From contig JADJOU010000037.1 of assembly GCA_016713645.1 (NCBI GenBank), forward strand, positions 1-10,876: a stretch of DNA of 10,876 nt, in the 5' to 3' direction. Of this stretch, positions 1 through 6,757 are shown piece after piece. The position numbers and the translations under genes were made by a program. Each line of letters opens with the position of its first letter. The stretch's first letter is position 1. The DNA comes from Bacteroidota bacterium. GTDB lineage: Bacteria; Bacteroidota; Bacteroidia; Chitinophagales; JADJOU01. Under the pieces are notes generated by a model. That model was not told the origin of the DNA and did no database searches. It saw only the letters and a program-made list of their open reading frames with translations.

Positions 1-30
1 AAATAAAATCTTTTAAAACAATTATTTAAA

Positions 31-522
31 ATGCCCAAACTGATGAAAATTTTACTAAAAATAGTATTACCATTCATCATATTTACTAATATAATATTAT
101 TGGAGTACGGAAATACTATCAATTCCTTTCCACTGATTTTATTCTTCGCATTTATAATCACAATTCTAATTAATTTGTACAAATTTGAACAATTCAACTT
201 TGGATATGTCCTTATATTTTGCATTGTTTCTATTTTACCATCTTATCTTATATTTTATGAGATCTGCGCAAATCAAACAGATTCAGCTTACAGAAAAATT
301 AAATCAATAAAAGAAGAGAGTTTAACTCAATTTTACACAACAAAGGATATAAATACTATTCCTATAAGCAGCAGATACGCTTGGATTGGAATAAGATATA
401 AGAAGATAAATATAGTTGATCATAATTTTTCAGGAGAAATTAAGGCGGTAGGTTGGAAAGGCGAAAATGTGTTTGCTTATTATGAAATCGATAGAAAAAA
501 ATATACAGGAAGTTATCATTAG
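31..522 (+). CDS. Small membrane protein of unknown function
   Basis: I do not recognise this 163-residue protein. The N-terminal half has three strongly hydrophobic stretches, at about residues 7-25, 32-50 and 57-77, which should be membrane helices. After residue 80 it becomes a charged soluble tail rich in Lys, Ile and Tyr, probably one small domain. There is no lipobox, and the first hydrophobic stretch could be an uncleaved signal anchor. The ATG at 31 is the first in an AT-rich leader with no clear Shine-Dalgarno, which is usual in Bacteroidota. The frame is intact and ends 11 bases before structured repeat A, so it looks like a stand-alone accessory gene with its own 3' palindromic element. 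No operon partner is visible because the window edge is 30 bases upstream. The coding call is firm; the function is unknown. Confidence 0.7.
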   Translation: MPKLMKILLKIVLPFIIFTNIILLEYGNTINSFPLILFFAFIITILINLYKFEQFNFGYVLIFCIVSILPSYLIFYEICANQTDSAYRKIKSIKEESLTQFYTTKDINTIPISSRYAWIGIRYKKINIVDHNFSGEIKAVGWKGENVFAYYEIDRKKYTGSYH

Positions 523-532
523 AAAAAACGAC

Positions 533-590
533 ACATAACAACTAAGACTTCGTTGCGTTTGTAAAACGCACAATGAAGTCGCTGTTGCAC
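533..590 (+). repeat. attC-like imperfect palindrome A
   Basis: The outer boxes are ACATAAC (533-539) and GTTGCAC (584-590); CAAC 539-542 can pair with GTTG 584-587. The inner arms 546-559 and 565-580 form 14 pairs (13 Watson-Crick, one G-U) with two bulged bases (569-570) and a 5-base loop. No T-run follows, so a terminator is unlikely. The box, arm, bulge and loop layout resembles integron attC sites. That resemblance is inferred from structure; no integron integrase is present. Confidence 0.55.
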
Positions 591-884
591 GGAACCGTAT
601 CAATTAAAACTTAAAAATCACTATGGGGATTGCGACTAATTCAGGAGTCTGCCTTGTTTGCTATCGAAGAATAATCTGAAAATTTGTTTCTTCTCTTTTG
701 CATATTATATTGAATTTCTCTTCGCATATTCTATCTATCCTTCTCTTTTCTTTTCGTTTTTTAGGCTTGTTCAAAAGCAGCGGCTAGTCGCCCATGTAGC
801 GTCTTTTCAAAAACAATATTTTAGCAAATCGCGATTCACTTTCATCGCATTCGGCGGACCTCTTTTTAGGTATTACTTCCACGA
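591..884. other. Non-coding flank downstream of the transposase
   Basis: No gene is supported here; short frames across it lack any family resemblance. The stretch holds a pyrimidine-rich tract (about 685-770) containing two near copies of TTCTCTT followed by GCATATT (691-707 and 716-732), and a 10-base palindrome AATCGCGATT (827-836). It is the 3' side of the minus-strand transposase, so one end of the IS91-type element should lie here, but I cannot fix it from sequence alone. Confidence 0.4.
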
Positions 885-1944
885 TCACCATCGATTCTTT
901 TTGCAATGCACACAGTACAATGAGTGATAGTTATGCAATTGTCTTGCATCGCTCTTTTCCAATGGTTTTGATTCGTTAAATAGTTCTTTGATAATGGGAA
1001 TGCTCGTCTTCTTGGTCGTGCTGCTCAAGATGCCGTAATGCCTGATTCGCACAAAGTTCTTAGGCAAGATGTGCATCGCAAATCTCCTGATAAATTCTAG
1101 CGCATCGAGCGTCAATTCCTTCTTCTTCGCCTCATCTTTATAATCCTTGTATTCAAAAGTGATGGTATTTTCATCGATGTTAGTGATTCGTCTATTGCTT
1201 ATAGCAATTTTATGCGTGTATCGTCCGATATATTCCATCACGCTCTCTGCATTGCCAAATGGTCGTTTGGCATAGACCACCCAGTCTTTCTTGTAAGCAG
1301 TATTGAGGATGTTCTTATCAATATCTCTAATCTTCTTTCTGATGATAGCGAGATACTTTGCCCGAAATACTTTGCTCATCGCCTTCACCGGAAACAAGTA
1401 TTTACCCTTGCTCTTGGCGTATTTCCATTGATTGCTTTTCGTCAATCCTCCCTGTGGAATCACACAATGTAGATGTGGATGTAATGTCAACTGCTGCCCC
1501 CAAGTATGGAGGATGCTGATCATTCCTGTTCTAGCACCAAGATGTTTATTGTCTTTTGCAAATATGTCTATCGTCTGCCAAGATGCTTCAAACAGGGCAT
1601 CATAGACATCTTTGGGTTTGTACAATGCCAATTGATTGAATGTATCGGGCAATGTAAAAACCACGTGAAAATATTTGACAGGAAGCAATTCTGTCCTGCG
1701 CTTTTCCAACCATGCTTCTCGCTGTCTCCCTTGACACTTTGGACAATGGCGGTTTCTACAGCTGTTATAGCTGATGCTTTCAATTCCACAATCTGTGCAG
1801 ACAGATTTATGTCCTCCTAGTGCTGCAGGCGGCAATGCCGCACCGCACTCAAGGTCTCAATTGCCATGAATTGACCTTGAGTTGGTGTTCTACTTTAATC
1901 CAATGTTGCTGAAGCAGATTTCCCACTTCATATCCTGTTCTCAC
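885..1944 (-). CDS. IS91-family Y2/HUH transposase, N-terminus frameshifted
   Basis: This is a rolling-circle-type transposase that nicks and joins single-stranded DNA. The long open frame (885-1835) shows, in its own numbering, a zinc-binding cluster (Cys13, Cys16, Cys26, His30-Cys31, Cys34), the HUH metal motif HPHLHC (His121, His123), and the paired catalytic tyrosines in YIGRYTHK (Tyr202, Tyr206), followed by the conserved FIRRFAMHILPK and RIRHYGIL segments. Upstream coding sequence continues in other frames: GTG at 1944, overlapping the recombinase stop (GTGA), reads into VNSWQLR, then TLSAVRHCR, then AALGGHK. Joining them needs one base restored near 1854 and another near 1828, giving about 353 residues, normal for the family. 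The start overlap implies translational coupling to the recombinase. Family assignment is firm; function as it stands is doubtful. Confidence 0.88.
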
Positions 1945-2868
1945 TTTTGTTTGGGATACAAGGTGTCAAGTGGACTAAATGGATTAATTCGCTCGCTATT
2001 GGCCACGTGTAAATACACCATCGTGGTTTCAATTGAACTATGACCTAATAAGTTTTTTATTGTGAGAATATTCAATCCATCTTCCAATAGATGCGTTGCA
2101 TAAGTATGTCGCAGTGTATGCACACTCATTGCTTTTTTGATACCTGCTGCTTTTGCAGCTTCCTTTACTGCCCATTGAACGCCGCGCTGTGAGTACCTGC
2201 TATCAAATTCTCCGCCTGCTCTATTCTCACGTGGCATTCCAAACAAGTAATCAGTGGGTACTTCGCTTTCGATATATTTTTTTATCCCGCGTATCAATAT
2301 ATCAGATAAGGGAACATAACGATCTCTATGACCTTTGGTCATCGGGACGAGTAAAGTCTTTCTGTCATAATCGATATGTGCCAGTCTGATGCTTCGCACT
2401 TCCATGCATCGCAATCCACAACCATAGAGAATACCAAGTAATATGCGATGTTTCAATAATTTCGGGGCAATGAGTAAACGCTTCATCTCTTCTCTGCTCA
2501 ATACAATGGGCAATTTATGTTCCTTCTTGATGGATGGCAGGGCGATGCGTTTATCATTCAATCCCTCTAATCGAAATAGGAAACGCAAACTATACACGGA
2601 ATGTTTGAAATAGCTCTCTGAAGGCGTATTGTGTTGCTGTTGGACGTGATAGAGATAATCGGAGATTTGGTCTTCATCCAATTCAGTAGGCAAGCACTCA
2701 AAGTGCAAGACGAGTTTGGCGAGGTGCTGGGCGTAATTTCGATAGGTGCTTTCGCTCTTACCAGAGATGGATATACGCGACTTAAAATTTTTCTAATTGA
2801 TCAGAAAATTGTGGTACTTTAGCACATGCGAGAGCAACTAAAGATTCGGTAGGCTTTTTTTGTGTCAT
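1941..2868 (-). CDS. IS91-associated tyrosine recombinase (XerC/D-like), 5' frameshift
   Basis: This is a phage-integrase-family site-specific recombinase. The main open part (1941-2708, 255 residues if read from the TTG at 2708) has the full catalytic set: Arg100 in GCGLRCMEV, Lys125 in TKGHRDRYVPL, His197 and Arg200 in HTLRHTYATHLL, His223 in LLGHSSIETT, and Tyr232 in VYLHV. The core-binding domain continues upstream of 2708 in the same frame (GKSESTYRNYAQHLAKLV) with no ATG. A separate frame from ATG 2868 reads MTQKKPTESL to SDQLEKF and stops at TAA (2782-2784). Dropping one base in the A5T4 run (2783-2791) fuses them as EKF-KSRIS, giving 308 residues, a normal length. The extra domain of integron IntI enzymes is not apparent. 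It sits immediately upstream of the transposase. The frameshift is mutation, sequencing error or, less likely, recoding. Confidence 0.85.
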
Positions 2869-2929
2869 GATATTTAAATTTTGATGAACTATAAATGTAC
2901 TGATACTTGAGAAAACTACCGAAGGTTTA

Positions 2930-3060
2930 GTGCAACAGCAGTCACCCGCCATTCGGGCATCGTAGTCCACATGAAATTTTGTCTTCTCAAAATATTTTTA
3001 GTACATTTATAAATTAGTAGTCATAAATCCCGAACAGCGGGTGGCTGCAAAACGTTACCT
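2930..3060. repeat. attC-like imperfect palindrome B
   Basis: Arms 2938-2957 and 3029-3048 pair over 20 positions (17 Watson-Crick, one G-U, two mismatches) around a 71-base centre. Outer boxes are GTGCAAC (2930-2936) and GTTACCT (3054-3060), with AAC and GTT able to pair. The element runs into the stop codon of the minus-strand gene at 3055. On the minus strand one end, CTGTTGCAC, matches the right end of element A exactly. Confidence 0.6.
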
Positions 3061-3447
3061 GCTACCGTATGGAGACACGTCCTTAATTCCAACTTCTATC
3101 ATTCTACGCTTTAAAGTATTTGCAAAGAAATCATCTTGTGGAAAGAAAGAGTAATCACATTGCTTGTAAATCTTAGATAACCTTTCAAGTACAGTTTCAA
3201 ACCATTTTTTATACTGCTCTTCCAAAGCATAATTTTGAAGTGTAAAATAATTAATGGTTGTTTCGTTTTTACCAAACGGAACGTATCTCATACTTTCAAT
3301 ACGCTTTTCAAAACCTAACATTCCCTGATACGGTCTCACTATTTGACCTAATATAAATTCGTGATATTGGTCGTTGCGAAGAACGGCAGCAGGTAACACT
3401 GTATTGCTGTCATTACGGCTTGACGATAAATTTTCAACTGTGTGCAT
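3055..3447 (-). CDS. Unrecognised 130-residue protein
   Basis: I do not recognise this soluble protein. It has no signal peptide or membrane segment. The N-terminal 25 residues are Ser/Asn-rich and likely flexible. The rest contains aromatic-rich stretches such as NYFTLQNYALEEQYKKWF, and a helical, basic C-terminal part (LKRRMIEVGIKD). The ATG at 3447 follows an AT-rich leader without a clear Shine-Dalgarno. The stop codon TAA (3055-3057) lies inside the outer box of structured repeat B, and element C lies 43 bases upstream of its start. The gene is thus bracketed by two such elements, like an integron-style cassette. It runs opposite to the lipoprotein gene next door, so it is a separate unit. 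The frame is intact. A coding origin is likely; the function is open. Confidence 0.6.
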   Translation of the reverse strand: MHTVENLSSSRNDSNTVLPAAVLRNDQYHEFILGQIVRPYQGMLGFEKRIESMRYVPFGKNETTINYFTLQNYALEEQYKKWFETVLERLSKIYKQCDYSFFPQDDFFANTLKRRMIEVGIKDVSPYGSR

Positions 3448-3489
3448 ATATTTAGCTTTTAATTGTTATTCAACTTTTGTTTTTCAAAT

Positions 3490-3533
3490 GCCGTAACGAA
3501 CGGCAATACTTTTGCGTTATAGCCAATAAGCGC
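3490..3533. repeat. Short attC-like element C, sharing a core with element D
   Basis: TAACG (3494-3498) can pair with CGTTA (3515-3519), but no long inner arms are present, so this is a reduced site at best. GTTATAGCCAATAAGCGC (3516-3533) matches the reverse complement of GCGCTTACTGGCTATAAC (4081-4098) at 17 of 18 bases. The two copies therefore face each other across the lipoprotein gene. The minus-strand gene starts 43 bases to the left and the lipoprotein gene 14 bases to the right, so C lies between divergent starts. Confidence 0.45.
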
Positions 3534-3546
3534 GGACAGACGATCA

Positions 3547-4063
3547 ATGAAAAATATCTTTCTCCTGACAATAATCTCGACATTATTTTCCTGCTCGTCC
3601 GGCAAGCAGCCTGACTTAGTATCTAAAGACAAGGACACGGCCGCGACAACTAAAGTTAAACCAATTAATCAGGCGGACACCGACAAAAAAAGAATCCCAG
3701 ACAATTCCCGGTGGACAGCGACAGCTGACGCAAGTAATTATATGGTCGACATAACTTTTCATGACGAATATCTTCTTTATTGGTTTCACGGACAATGCAT
3801 ATATTATTATTTCACCTATGCTTACAGAGACAGCGTTGAACTTCTTTGGTCTTATAAAACGGACTGCTTATTAAAACATGGACATGCTTGAAAAATCATA
3901 CGGACTAAAAAATTATCCTAAAAAAGGAGACTCATTCTCCTCCTACAAATTAACTAATGACAGCACATTAAAGGTGACTTATTATTTTCCCGAGTGGACA
4001 ACAAAAGTTAATCAAGTTGCAAAAGACACGATCTTTCCCAAATACTTTAAAAAATATAAATAG
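3547..4063 (+). pseudogene. Small lipoprotein of unknown function, frameshifted
   Basis: The N-terminus is a lipoprotein signal peptide: MKNIF, a hydrophobic stretch, then the lipobox LFSC with Cys16, so the product should be lipid-anchored in an envelope membrane. A Lys/Asp/Thr-rich linker (about residues 20-55) follows, then a domain rich in Tyr and Trp. The first frame ends at 3891 after KTDCLLKHGHA. A second frame, overlapping it from 3878, continues with MDMLEKSYGLKNYPKKGDSF and ends YFPKYFKKYK-like at 4063. Dropping one A from the AAAA run near 3870-3875 joins them as DCLLNMDMLEKS, giving about 171 residues. I cannot assign a family. The gene is bracketed by inverted 18-base repeats (3516-3533 and 4081-4098). 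Two overlapping genes are possible, but a single-base break is more likely because the second part lacks its own signal peptide and leader. Confidence 0.6.
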
Positions 4064-4080
4064 ACATTATAAACTGTGTG

Positions 4081-4205
4081 GCGCTTACTGGCTATAACAG
4101 CACCTACAAGTTATGCCGCGCATTTCGGTATTGTAAATTCGGGCGGACATTCGTACTTTTAAAAACACGGACAGCGGCACAACTTGTAGCTGCCAAACGT
4201 TAGAG
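4081..4205 (+). repeat. attC-like imperfect palindrome D
   Basis: This is the best-formed element. GCGCTTACTGGCTATAAC (4081-4098) leads into an arm (4098-4119) that pairs with 4174-4192. The pairing covers about 19 base pairs, with one mismatch (4113/4180) and a 3-base bulge in the left arm (4101-4104). A 54-base centre separates the arms. It ends with CAAACGTTAGAG, where GTTA (4199-4202) pairs with TAAC (4095-4098). The 3' GTTAG end and the bulged arm closely resemble integron attC sites. It lies 17 bases after the lipoprotein stop and 85 bases before the next gene. Confidence 0.6.
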
Positions 4206-4290
4206 AGCGCATGCTAAAGGACACTGACAACATAATTGATTCAGAAAGAATAATGGAAAAAAATTTTACAACAGTTTAAATAAAAAGTTA

Positions 4291-4806
4291 ATGACACAGA
4301 GAATAACACCATTGACAGAAGATGAGAAAATAGAGTGGTTTGTATTGCATTTGCCATATCGACAAAAGATGTTGACGACATACGGATTAATTTATAAAGA
4401 TAGCTCTTTGTATCAACAAGCGATTCCCAAAGAAATAATCGAAAATATAGAAATATGCTGTGCTGAAGCATCAAGAATAGCCTGTCGTTTTTTTATTGAA
4501 TTTATGGGATTAGGTACAAATAAATATGGTGAACTTACTGAGAAAACAAATTATCACAAAGAATCAGATGGAAATTCATATGAAATCAAGATTATTGACT
4601 TAGGAGGGAAATGGGTAACCCTAAATGATTTAAAAGCTGATGAGAAAAAATTATTAGAAAGAACGAATTTGACAGTACATAAAGCAACAGCTCATTTAAC
4701 TTATAAAGCTCCATATGGCGGAGAACATGAAATAATTTATGACAGTGTTGAATTAATAAATCGATTATTAAAAACGCATTTGTATGACATTGTTAACTAC
4801 AAATAG
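4291..4806 (+). CDS. Unrecognised 171-residue soluble protein
   Basis: I do not recognise a family. The protein is hydrophilic with no signal peptide or membrane segment. The first 75 residues look helical and include ICCAEASRIACRFFIEFMG, with three cysteines. A polar linker follows (about residues 80-92), then a beta-rich part (YEIKIIDLGGKWVTL, ATAHLTYKAPYGG) and a closing helix. The ATG at 4291 follows an AT-rich leader; an upstream in-frame ATG (4252) reaches a stop after eight codons. The gene lies directly after element D and is strongly AT-rich. No comparable attC-like element was found at its 3' end, only an unrelated hairpin, so the structured-repeat array seems to end here. The frame is intact, so a real gene is likely. 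Confidence 0.6.
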   Translation: MTQRITPLTEDEKIEWFVLHLPYRQKMLTTYGLIYKDSSLYQQAIPKEIIENIEICCAEASRIACRFFIEFMGLGTNKYGELTEKTNYHKESDGNSYEIKIIDLGGKWVTLNDLKADEKKLLERTNLTVHKATAHLTYKAPYGGEHEIIYDSVELINRLLKTHLYDIVNYK

Positions 4807-4814
4807 TCAGTTCC

Positions 4815-4866
4815 AATGCTCCTCCTCCTCTGTCTCCCAGCCATGCCACAAAGGGATGCGGAGCAT
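4815..4866. repeat. Short stem ATGCTCC / GGAGCAT
   Basis: Seven bases at 4815-4821 are exactly complementary to 4860-4866 around a 38-base pyrimidine-rich centre. It lies just after the stop of the preceding gene. No T-run follows, so an intrinsic terminator is not supported, and it lacks the AAC/GTT boxes of elements A to D. Confidence 0.25.
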
Positions 4867-5001
4867 AGTTTAAGTGCTACATGATTTACCAATATTAAAA
4901 AGAATTTCAGCATAAAGTTAAATAAGGGTATAAGCGATAATCAAACTTTTATTTATTCATTAGAAATTTATTTCGACATTTAATAAAACGAAATAAGTCC
5001 T

Positions 5002-5376
5002 ATGTCACATCCATCCAACCCTGTCATCTATTTTGAAATACCCGTGCTCGATATAGACAGAGCAATGGTATTTTACAAGACAGTATTCAATTTTGAATTT
5101 AATAGAGAAATTATAGACCATTATGAAATGGCGCTATTTCCTTTTGTGGATGGGGAGTCGGGAATATCTGGTGCATTGGCAAAAGGAGATATCTATAAGC
5201 CCACTGTTGAAGGTGTTTTGATTTATTTCAAGACAGAGAATATCGAAGAATCCATGAAACTCGCCAGTACAAACGGTGGACAAATGCTGTATCCAATTAC
5301 AGATAATGGGATTGGACTCGTGGGTGAATTTAAAGATACGGAGGGGAATAGAATTGCACTGTTTCAATCAAAATAA
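5002..5376 (+). CDS. VOC-family (glyoxalase fold) protein
   Basis: The 124 residues fit a two-module vicinal-oxygen-chelate domain (glyoxalase/bleomycin-resistance superfamily). Landmarks are VIYFEIPVLDIDRAMVFYKT near residues 8-27, FKTENIEESMKLA near residues 76-88 at the start of the second module, and the typical C-terminal strand GEFKDTEGNRIALF. Proteins of this small cytosolic type bind a metal or small ligand, but substrates are rarely known and I do not name one. It is the first member of a same-strand run with DUF1905, a second VOC and TfoX proteins, and the second VOC (5805-6172) appears to be a diverged paralogue. The frame is intact with normal length. The family call is firm; the reaction is unknown. 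Confidence 0.88.
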   Translation: MSHPSNPVIYFEIPVLDIDRAMVFYKTVFNFEFNREIIDHYEMALFPFVDGESGISGALAKGDIYKPTVEGVLIYFKTENIEESMKLASTNGGQMLYPITDNGIGLVGEFKDTEGNRIALFQSK

Positions 5377-5457
5377 GCGAAATTTTCATTATTGTCAGAC
5401 TTGTTTTTAAGTCAATGTAACTTCATTAATTTCTAAAAAAAACTCAACCAATAATAT

Positions 5458-5757
5458 ATGACAAATGGCGTAAAATACCAATTCACCAACAAACCCTGGC
5501 GATACGATGGACCAAATGGTTGGTGTTTTATTTCCCTTCCTGAAGAAATGTCGAAGGATATTCGAGCTCATTTCAAACAGGATGAAGAGGGTTGGGGAAG
5601 GTTAAAGGCAACAGCCAAGGTGGGCAATTCTGAATGGAAAACGGCGATTTGGTTTGATACGAAAGTGAATACCTATCTTTTGCCGCTGAAAGCTACAATA
5701 AGACAAAAAGAGAAGGTAGAATTGGATAAGCATCTAACCGTGAGTTTATGGATATAG
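5458..5757 (+). CDS. DUF1905 family protein
   Basis: The 99-residue protein matches the DUF1905 pattern as I recall it: a YDGPNGWCFISLPEEMS stretch near residues 16-32, a helix (KDIRAHF), then GWGRLKATAKVGNSEWKTA and IWFDTKVNTYLLPLKA in the central and C-terminal strands, ending with a basic IRQKEKV segment. The family forms a small beta-barrel-like domain of unknown biochemical role and is often found beside, or fused to, YdeI-type domains; no such fusion is present here. It lies 81 bases after the first VOC gene and 47 bases before the second on the same strand. The ATG at 5458 is the only sensible start because conserved residues begin soon after it. The frame is intact. Confidence 0.85.
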   Translation: MTNGVKYQFTNKPWRYDGPNGWCFISLPEEMSKDIRAHFKQDEEGWGRLKATAKVGNSEWKTAIWFDTKVNTYLLPLKATIRQKEKVELDKHLTVSLWI

Positions 5758-5775
5758 GTTTTAATTAAACTATTA

Positions 5776-5783
5776 TATTTGAA
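5776..5783 (+). promoter_or_regulatory. Candidate Bacteroidota -7 element (TATATTTG)
   Basis: TATATTTG matches the Bacteroidota -7 consensus TAnnTTTG and lies 21 bases before the ATG of the second VOC gene. No good TTG -33 box is found at the expected distance, so this is a weak call made only from the -7 match. Confidence 0.3.
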
Positions 5784-5804
5784 TAAAATTAAAAATACAA
5801 CGCT

Positions 5805-6172
5805 ATGAAAAATGCATTGAATTGGTTTGAAATTCCCGTCACAGATTTTGCACGGGCAAAGAAATTTTACGAAATATTATTTGACGCTGAAGTTATGGAA
5901 ATGCCCATTCCAGGTGGTATGTATGGCATGCTCCCTGTGATATGCAAGAAGGCGTTGGCGGTGGAATTGTGCAAATTGTGGGATTTACACCTTAAGAAAA
6001 TGGAACCATTGTCTATCTCAATGGAGGAGATGATTTAAACATTCCATTGGCAAAAATTGAAAAGGCAGGAGCGAAAATTTTAATGCCAAAAACATCCATT
6101 GGCGAAAATGGATTTATGGCACATTTTATAGATACGGAAGGCAATAGAGTGGCATTGCATTCCATGAAATAA
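5805..6172 (+). pseudogene. VOC-family protein, broken by a frameshift and a stop
   Basis: The frame from 5805 gives a clear VOC start, LNWFEIPVTDFARAKKFYEI, to GGMYGMLP, then loses homology. From about 5936 the next frame continues as CDMQEGVGGGIVQIVGFTP, hits a TAA at 5993-5995, and goes on in the same frame as ENGTIVYLNGGDDLNIPLA to the typical end FIDTEGNRVALHSMK (stop 6170-6172). Restoring one base near 5934 and one sense codon at 5993 gives about 122 residues, a normal VOC length. Residues on both sides are undamaged, so the changes are recent or are sequence errors. It lies in a run with DUF1905 upstream and TfoX six bases downstream, suggesting one transcript. The active product, if any, would be a small cytosolic metal- or ligand-binding protein of unknown substrate. 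Confidence 0.85.
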
Positions 6173-6178
6173 TTTCAT

Positions 6179-6517
6179 ATGGCTTATAACGAAGAATTAG
6201 CAGATAGAGTGCGCGAGCGATTGGCGGACCTCCCCAATGTTGTCGAAAAACCGATGATGGGTGGATTGACTTTTATGTACAATGACAAAATGTGTGTGGG
6301 CATTATCAAAGATGAATTGATGTGCCGCATTGATCCTGCAATACAGGATGATTGCCTTGAAAAATTGGGTTGCCGCGAAATGGACTTTACAAAGCGACCT
6401 ATGAAGGGCTATGTGATGATAGAAGAAGTGGGAATGAGATCAGAGAACGATTTTAATTATTGGATTGACTTGGCGCTTGACTTTAACCAACGAGCGAATT
6501 CGTCGAAGAAAAAGTAG
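6179..6517 (+). CDS. TfoX/Sxy family protein (N-terminal domain only)
   Basis: The 112 residues match the TfoX N-terminal domain: MAYNEELADRVRERL helix, then VVEKPMMGGLTFMYNDKM and VGIIKDELMCRIDP strands, and the KRPMKGYVMIEEV segment near residues 70-82, with a Lys-rich tail. Full-length Sxy/TfoX regulates competence in gammaproteobacteria, but it carries a second C-terminal domain that is absent here. Single-domain forms are common in Bacteroidota and their role is unknown, so a competence role should not be assumed. The start lies six bases after the broken VOC gene, which implies co-transcription. The frame is intact and length is normal for the single-domain group. Confidence 0.85.
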   Translation: MAYNEELADRVRERLADLPNVVEKPMMGGLTFMYNDKMCVGIIKDELMCRIDPAIQDDCLEKLGCREMDFTKRPMKGYVMIEEVGMRSENDFNYWIDLALDFNQRANSSKKK

Positions 6518-6564
6518 GTCCATGTATCAATAAAAGTGAGAATTAAATATCGCTTAGTATCGTG

Positions 6565-6696
6565 ATGTTTTATAGACTCACAATTGCCAAAATCACTATT
6601 GCTCAAGCAATCCAATCAAGGAGATTTGACATATTGACCGATATGTTAAACCAAAATCCACTTCATTCGGAGAGTGACTATAAAGTGATTGTTTGA
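6565..6696 (+). CDS. Possible 43-residue ORF, doubtful
   Basis: An open frame starts MFYRLTIAKITIAQ, continues through a mixed polar helix-like stretch, and ends SDYKVIV. Composition is protein-like, but I see no family match and no clear ribosome binding site. It could be a fragment of a lost gene or chance. It fills part of the otherwise empty stretch between the TfoX gene and the REP-like hairpins, where nothing else is seen. Confidence 0.2.
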   Translation: MFYRLTIAKITIAQAIQSRRFDILTDMLNQNPLHSESDYKVIV

Positions 6697-6757
6697 TCGA
6701 ATGAATGAATACTTCCAAGTGCATGAATCAATCGCATATCGTCATTTGCACTTTGTT

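Larger units (their letters stand above)
582..2938 (-). mobile_element. IS91-type module: tyrosine recombinase plus Y2 transposase
   Basis: The module holds a tyrosine recombinase and, directly downstream on the minus strand, an IS91-family HUH transposase. This two-gene pairing is known in IS91-like elements of Bacteroidota. It is bracketed by inverted copies of a 15-base sequence: CTGTTGCACGGAACC at 582-596 and, on the opposite strand at 2924-2938, CTGTTGCACTAAACC (13 of 15 identical). These copies are also the outer parts of structured repeats A and B, so they may be remnants of the insertion context rather than true element ends. IS91 elements move by a rolling-circle-like mechanism and normally lack long terminal inverted repeats, so the limits given are provisional. 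Both genes carry frameshifts, so the copy is probably inactive unless these are sequence errors. Confidence 0.55.

Noticed and set aside
533..590. Element A as a rho-independent terminator for the first gene
   Set aside because: The stem is strong, but no T-run follows and the outer AAC/GTT boxes are not a terminator feature.
658..927. Plus-strand open frame over the transposase 3' flank
   Set aside because: Its composition reflects a pyrimidine-rich tract (many Phe, Ser and Tyr), it overlaps the transposase end, and it has no family resemblance.
1212..1820. Plus-strand open frames within the transposase
   Set aside because: They are antisense shadows of the IS91 transposase, whose zinc, HUH and Tyr motifs decide the strand.
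1941..2868. Integron integrase IntI able to act on the attC-like elements
   Set aside because: The catalytic residues are those of any tyrosine recombinase, the extra IntI domain is not visible, and pairing with the IS91 transposase explains the gene.
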